Notes under the pieces: generated by a model
Seen by the model: the letters and a program-made list of their open reading frames with translations, nothing else
The model's database searches: none
What the model was told of the DNA's origin: nothing
NCBI GenBank assembly: GCA_946481265.1
Contig: CAMLNE010000181.1
Span: 1-8,492 of the forward strand
DNA from: an uncultured Panacagrimonas sp.
GTDB lineage: Bacteria; Pseudomonadota; Gammaproteobacteria; Nevskiales; Nevskiaceae
DNA length: 8,492 nt
Direction: 5' to 3'
Translations under genes and position numbers: made by a program
In this document: positions 5,095 through 8,492 of the stretch, one piece after another
Position numbering within the stretch: the stretch's first letter is position 1
Layout: every line of letters starts with the position of its first letter

Positions 5095-6396
5095 ATGAAG
5101 CCGGAGCTCAAGGTTCTGGTCGTCGGAGGGGGCGGCCGGGAGCACGCATTTGCCTGGGCACTGATGCGTTCGCCGCGCGTCAAGGAAGTCTTGGTCGCCG
5201 AGGGAAACGCGGGCAGTGCCAACGAAGCCAAGTGCAGGAACATTCCCGTCTCGCCTCTCGACGTCGCCGGGCTCGTCGCCTGCGCACGTGCGGAGAATGT
5301 GGATCTCACCGTTGTCGGTCCGGAAGCGCCTCTGTCGCAGGGAATCGTCGACGCCTTTCGGGCGGAGGGGCTGCGCATTTTCGGGCCGACGCGCGGCGCC
5401 GCCCAGCTCGAGAGTTCGAAGGCATTCACCAAGGATTTCCTCGGACGGCACCGGATTCCCACGGCGGCATACGAGGTGTTCGACGAGGTCGCACCGGCAC
5501 TGGCCTACCTCGAATCCCGCGGCGCACCGATCGTCGTCAAGGCGGATGGCCTGGCGGCGGGAAAGGGGGTAATCGTTGCGGCCACTCTGGATGAGGCCCG
5601 TGCGGCGGTCCGGGACATGCTGTCCGGGAACGCACTGGGGGCCGCCGGATCGCGCGTCGTGATCGAGGAATTCCTGGGCGGAGAAGAAGCCAGCTTCATG
5701 GTGGTGGCGAACGGAGCGCAGTACGTTCCCCTTGCAACCAGTCAGGACCACAAGAGGATCTTCGACGGCGACAAGGGCCCGAACACGGGAGGGATGGGCG
5801 CGTATTCGCCAGCCCCCGTCATCACCCCCGAGATCCATGCGCGGGTGTGCCGCGAGGTGATCGAGCCGACCCTGGCGGGCATGATCGCGGAGGGAAATCC
5901 CTTCTCGGGCTTTCTTTACGCGGGGCTGATGATCGATCCGCAGGGGGGCATCAAGGTCCTCGAATTCAACACGAGGATGGGCGATCCCGAAACCCAGCCG
6001 ATCCTGTTCCGTCTCGAGTCCGATTTTCTCGATCTCCTGGAAGCGGCCGTCGAATCGCGGCTCGACCAGGTGACGGTGCGGTGGAGCGAGCAGCCGGCGC
6101 TGGGCGTGGTCATGGCGGCGCAGGGGTATCCGGGAGCAGTCCGAAAAGGCGACGTCATCACCGGGCTGGATGCCGACATGGGCGGGGCCAAGGTATTCCA
6201 TGCAGGCACCGCGGAAGAAAACGGCTGCGTGGTCACCAGCGGAGGACGGGTGCTTTGTGTCGTCGGCAGCGGTGCAGACGTGGCTGCCGCACAGCGGAGC
6301 GCCTATGCCGCCGTAAGCCGGATCCGCTGGGATGGCATGCAGTTCCGGCGTGATATCGGCTATCGGGCAATCGCTCGGAGAAGTGCGGGGACGTAG
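5095..6396 (+). CDS. purD: Phosphoribosylamine-glycine ligase (GAR synthetase)
   Basis: This cytosolic ATP-grasp enzyme catalyses the second step of de novo purine synthesis, joining glycine to phosphoribosylamine. At 433 residues it has the usual bacterial length. Domains follow the family order: an N-terminal Rossmann-like part with GGGGREHA (11-18), VVGPEAPL (73-80) and GPTRGAAQLESSKA (97-110); the ATP-grasp core with VVKADGLAAGKGVIV (147-161), EEFLGGEEAS (191-200) and GPNTGGMGAYSPAP (228-241); the metal-binding EFNTRMGDPETQ (290-301), which contains the family signature; and a C-terminal domain with GYPG. The ATG at 5095 was chosen because GGGGA lies 6 nt upstream and the protein then begins as the family does. 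The gene is divergent from luxI across a long spacer and convergent with rho. Confidence 0.97.
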   Translation: MKPELKVLVVGGGGREHAFAWALMRSPRVKEVLVAEGNAGSANEAKCRNIPVSPLDVAGLVACARAENVDLTVVGPEAPLSQGIVDAFRAEGLRIFGPTRGAAQLESSKAFTKDFLGRHRIPTAAYEVFDEVAPALAYLESRGAPIVVKADGLAAGKGVIVAATLDEARAAVRDMLSGNALGAAGSRVVIEEFLGGEEASFMVVANGAQYVPLATSQDHKRIFDGDKGPNTGGMGAYSPAPVITPEIHARVCREVIEPTLAGMIAEGNPFSGFLYAGLMIDPQGGIKVLEFNTRMGDPETQPILFRLESDFLDLLEAAVESRLDQVTVRWSEQPALGVVMAAQGYPGAVRKGDVITGLDADMGGAKVFHAGTAEENGCVVTSGGRVLCVVGSGADVAAAQRSAYAAVSRIRWDGMQFRRDIGYRAIARRSAGT

Positions 6397-6416
6397 GGCC
6401 CGGTCCAAGAAAAAGC

Positions 6417-6455
6417 CAACAAAAAAGCCGGCTTGCATCGCCGGCTTTTTTGTTG
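6417..6455. terminator. Symmetrical bidirectional terminator between purD and rho
   Basis: CAAC-AAAAAA-GCCGGC (6417-6432) and GCCGGC-TTTTTT-GTTG (6440-6455) are perfect 16-bp inverted arms around a 7-nt loop. Each strand therefore has a GC stem followed by six T residues. It lies 20 bp after the purD stop and 12 bp after the rho stop, so it should end both convergent transcripts without Rho. Confidence 0.95.
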
Positions 6456-6467
6456 CTGCACTCGACT

Positions 6468-8054
6468 TCAGTTGCGTTTCATGGAGTCGAAGAACGCCTC
6501 GTTGGTCTTGGTGACCTTCATGCGGTCGAGCAGCAGTTCCATCGCCGCAAGCTCGTCCATCTGGTGGAGCAGCTTGCGAAGGATCCAGACCTTGGCCAGG
6601 TCCTTCTCGTTCATCATCAACTCCTCCTTGCGGGTTCCCGAGCGGTTGATGTTGATCGCCGGGAAGATGCGCTTTTCCGCAATTCGGCGTTCGAGATGCA
6701 CTTCCATGTTGCCGGTGCCCTTGAACTCCTCGTAGATGACCTCGTCCATCTTGGAGCCGGTCTCGATCAGGGCCGTTGCGATGATCGTGAGTGAGCCGCC
6801 TTCCTCGATGTTGCGTGCAGCGCCGAAGAAACGCTTCGGCTTCTGCAGGGCGTTGGCATCCACGCCGCCAGAAAGCACCTTGCCCGACGAGGGCGCGACG
6901 GTGTTGTACGCGCGGGCAAGACGGGTGATCGAGTCGAGCAGGATCACGACGTCGCGCTTGTGCTCGACGAGGCGACGCGCCTTCTCGATGACCATCTCGG
7001 TGACCTGAACATGGCGCGACGCCGGCTCGTCGAACGTCGAGGCAACGACTTCGCCGCGCACGGTGCGCTGCATGTCGGTGACTTCCTCGGGACGTTCGTC
7101 GATCAGCAGCACGATCAGATAGACGTCGGGATAGTTGGCGGCGATCGACTGGGCGATGTTCTGCAGCATCATCGTCTTGCCGGCCTTGGGGGGCGAGACG
7201 ATGAGTCCGCGTTGACCCTTGCCGAACGGCGCCACAATGTCGATCACGCGCGCCGTGATGTCCTCGGTGGTGCCATTGCCGCGCTCCATCTTGAACTGCT
7301 CATCGGCGAACAGCGGCGTGAGGTTCTCGAAGCTGACCTTCTTCTTGCTGACCTCGGGCGGCTCGTAGTTGATCGTGTCGACCTTGAGCAGCGAGAAGTA
7401 GCGCTCGTTCTCCTTCGGCGAGCGGACGCGACCCGAAACGGTGTCGCCCGTTCGCAGCGAGAAGCGACGGATCTGCGACGGCGAAATGTAGACGTCGTCC
7501 GGCCCTGCCAGGTAGGAACTGTCCGATCCGCGAAGGAAGCCGTAGCCATCCGGCATCAGCTCCAGCACGCCGTCGGCCATGATGTGATCGCCACGGCGGG
7601 CGGCAGCCTTGAGCAGATTGAAGACCAGATCCTGCTTCTTGACGCGCGCAATGTTCTCCAGTCCTTGCGCTTCGGCGAGCTCCAGCAGGGCGGCCGCGCT
7701 CTGCTTCTTGATGTCCGGAATCCGGACAATCTTGGGGGGCTCACCCGGCGGGCGGAATTCGAACTGCGGGCGTGGCGCCGGCGCGGCTGCGTTGCCCTCA
7801 TCGTCTTCCGGCAAGCCGTCTGCGGTGACAGCCTGGGGGACGGTGAGGGTGTTTTCCGAAGCCTGTGCCTGGGCAGCTGCCTGCTGCATGGCGATCTCGG
7901 CGTCGAATTCCTCCTCGGTCATGTCGACCGGAAGTCCTTCGTGCCGATTGTTATTGCCGCCGTCGTTGCCGCGATTCTGATTGTTGCCGTTGCGCGGACC
8001 GTTGTGACGACGACGGTGCTTCATCATGCGGGGGGGTTTAGGCGGTTGTGACAT
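6468..8054 (-). CDS. rho: Transcription termination factor Rho with N-terminal extension
   Basis: Rho is a hexameric RNA-dependent ATPase/translocase that ends transcription. This protein has 528 residues against 419 in E. coli, and the extra 109 or so are all N-terminal. E. coli numbering plus 109 fits throughout. The primary RNA site includes YGFLR (171-175), Y189, E217 and Y219. The Walker A motif is PPKAGKT (288-294), the catalytic glutamate E320, the Walker B aspartate D374, the Q-loop GGVDANAL (396-403), the R-loop KGTG (445-448) and the arginine finger R475. Residues lining the bicyclomycin pocket (D319, R321, S375, T432, K445) are kept. The extension is basic and N/G/R-rich (13-40), then acidic and A/Q-rich (43-66), and looks disordered. 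The ATG at 8054 overlaps trxA by 17 bp; an ATG at 8027 is equally possible, and neither has a ribosome binding site, suggesting translational coupling. Confidence 0.97.
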   Translation of the reverse strand: MSQPPKPPRMMKHRRRHNGPRNGNNQNRGNDGGNNNRHEGLPVDMTEEEFDAEIAMQQAAAQAQASENTLTVPQAVTADGLPEDDEGNAAAPAPRPQFEFRPPGEPPKIVRIPDIKKQSAAALLELAEAQGLENIARVKKQDLVFNLLKAAARRGDHIMADGVLELMPDGYGFLRGSDSSYLAGPDDVYISPSQIRRFSLRTGDTVSGRVRSPKENERYFSLLKVDTINYEPPEVSKKKVSFENLTPLFADEQFKMERGNGTTEDITARVIDIVAPFGKGQRGLIVSPPKAGKTMMLQNIAQSIAANYPDVYLIVLLIDERPEEVTDMQRTVRGEVVASTFDEPASRHVQVTEMVIEKARRLVEHKRDVVILLDSITRLARAYNTVAPSSGKVLSGGVDANALQKPKRFFGAARNIEEGGSLTIIATALIETGSKMDEVIYEEFKGTGNMEVHLERRIAEKRIFPAININRSGTRKEELMMNEKDLAKVWILRKLLHQMDELAAMELLLDRMKVTKTNEAFFDSMKRN

Positions 8055-8373
8055 GCGGAGTGACGAAAGCGGTCAACTGCGCCTTGTGCACGGCGCCGAC
8101 CTGGGTGGCCGCTGCCTGTCCATCCTTGAACAGGATCAGCGTGGGGATGCCGCGGATGCCGAACTTCGGGGGGGTGCCCGGGTTCTCGTCCACGTTGAGT
8201 TTTACGACCTTGAGCTTGCCGGCGTTCTCTTCCGCCACCTGCTCGAGGATGGGGGCGATCATGCGGCACGGACCGCACCATTCGGCCCAGAAATCCACCA
8301 GGACAGGCGTGGACGACTTGAGCACGTCCTGTTCGAAGGACGCATCGGTGACCGCGGAAATATGCTCGCTCAT
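8038..8373 (-). CDS. trxA: Thioredoxin 1
   Basis: This small cytosolic dithiol-disulfide oxidoreductase is reduced by thioredoxin reductase and supplies electrons to ribonucleotide reductase, methionine sulfoxide reductase and others. The 111 residues match the family's usual length of about 108. The active site is WCGPC (32-36) in [18 protein letters not shown], with the buried D27 and the cis-proline P77 in [14 protein letters not shown]. All catalytic residues are present. The ATG at 8373 was chosen because it matches the canonical N-terminus (MSEHI, then [11 protein letters not shown]) and has GAGG 7 nt upstream; the frame extends further but reads as non-coding. It lies directly upstream of rho on the same strand with overlapping or nearly touching ends, so the two are very likely one transcript, an order common in proteobacteria. 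Confidence 0.97.
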   Translation of the reverse strand: MSEHISAVTDASFEQDVLKSSTPVLVDFWAEWCGPCRMIAPILEQVAEENAGKLKVVKLNVDENPGTPPKFGIRGIPTLILFKDGQAAATQVGAVHKAQLTAFVTPHVTTA

Positions 8374-8459
8374 GGGAATGCCTCGATGTGCATGAACGCG
8401 ACGTGATGCGCGCAAAGGGAGAAAATGGAGCCGTGCGTGATCCCACTCAAGACCTGTCC

Positions 8460-8479
8460 TGATTCGCAGATGCGAATCA
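8460..8479. promoter_or_regulatory. Perfect 9-2-9 inverted repeat upstream of trxA
   Basis: TGATTCGCA-GA-TGCGAATCA forms perfect 9-bp arms with a 2-bp centre, 87 bp before the trxA start. Its compact form is more like a dimeric regulator's operator than a transcript hairpin. A second inverted repeat, GATGCG-AATCA-CGCATC (8469-8485), overlaps its right arm. Neither has a T-run. The promoter of trxA was not identified with confidence. Confidence 0.5.
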
Positions 8480-8492
8480 CGCATCGACGGGA

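Noticed and set aside
4519..6438. 639-codon open frame on the minus strand across purD
   Set aside because: It is antisense to purD, rich in Arg, Pro and His with no family motif, and is explained by the GC-rich codon structure of the real gene.
6960..8051. 363-codon plus-strand frame opposite rho
   Set aside because: It is antisense to conserved rho codons and resembles shadow translation; no supporting start signal was found.
8374..8484. N-terminal extension of thioredoxin to 148 residues
   Set aside because: The extra residues do not resemble a signal peptide or thioredoxin; the start at 8373 has a ribosome binding site and the family's usual N-terminus.

Overview
The window looks like a chromosomal housekeeping segment of a GC-rich proteobacterium, gamma- or beta-type. 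The evidence is a proteobacterial Rho closely matching the E. coli enzyme, a trxA-rho pair, a phasin gene (polyhydroxyalkanoate storage), a UPF0761/YihY membrane protein, a DUF6489-type small protein and a LuxI-type quorum-sensing synthase. The genus cannot be fixed from this sequence. There is no transposase, phage gene, CRISPR array, tRNA or rRNA.

Layout from left to right. Positions 1-101 hold the 3' end of an unrecognised plus-strand gene. It converges on a minus-strand YihY/BrkB-family inner-membrane protein (159-1481). A 213-bp divergent spacer follows, carrying a good sigma70 promoter and two TGC-N3-GCA sites that resemble PhaR operators. It drives a plus-strand phasin (1695-2159). The phasin ends at a strong terminator shared with a convergent minus-strand DUF6489-type gene (2240-2554), which lies 59 bp downstream of purC (2614-3501, minus). 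A 268-bp spacer separates purC from a complete LuxI-family acyl-homoserine-lactone synthase (3770-4378, minus). There is no luxR gene anywhere in the window. A 716-bp non-coding interval (4379-5094) with a very AT-rich island separates luxI from the divergent purD (5095-6396, plus). purD and rho converge on a 16-bp-stem bidirectional terminator. rho (minus, with a long N-terminal extension) overlaps or abuts trxA (8038-8373, minus). The right edge holds the trxA leader with two overlapping inverted repeats.

Together the window contains two steps of de novo IMP synthesis (purC, purD) split by a quorum-sensing synthase, PHA granule biology with a likely PHA-responsive promoter, and a redox/transcription-termination operon (trxA-rho). 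The most notable items are the luxR-less luxI between two purine genes with its unusual upstream region, the paired PhaR-like operators on the phasin promoter, and the N/G/R-rich Rho extension. I found no convincing wholly new multi-gene system.
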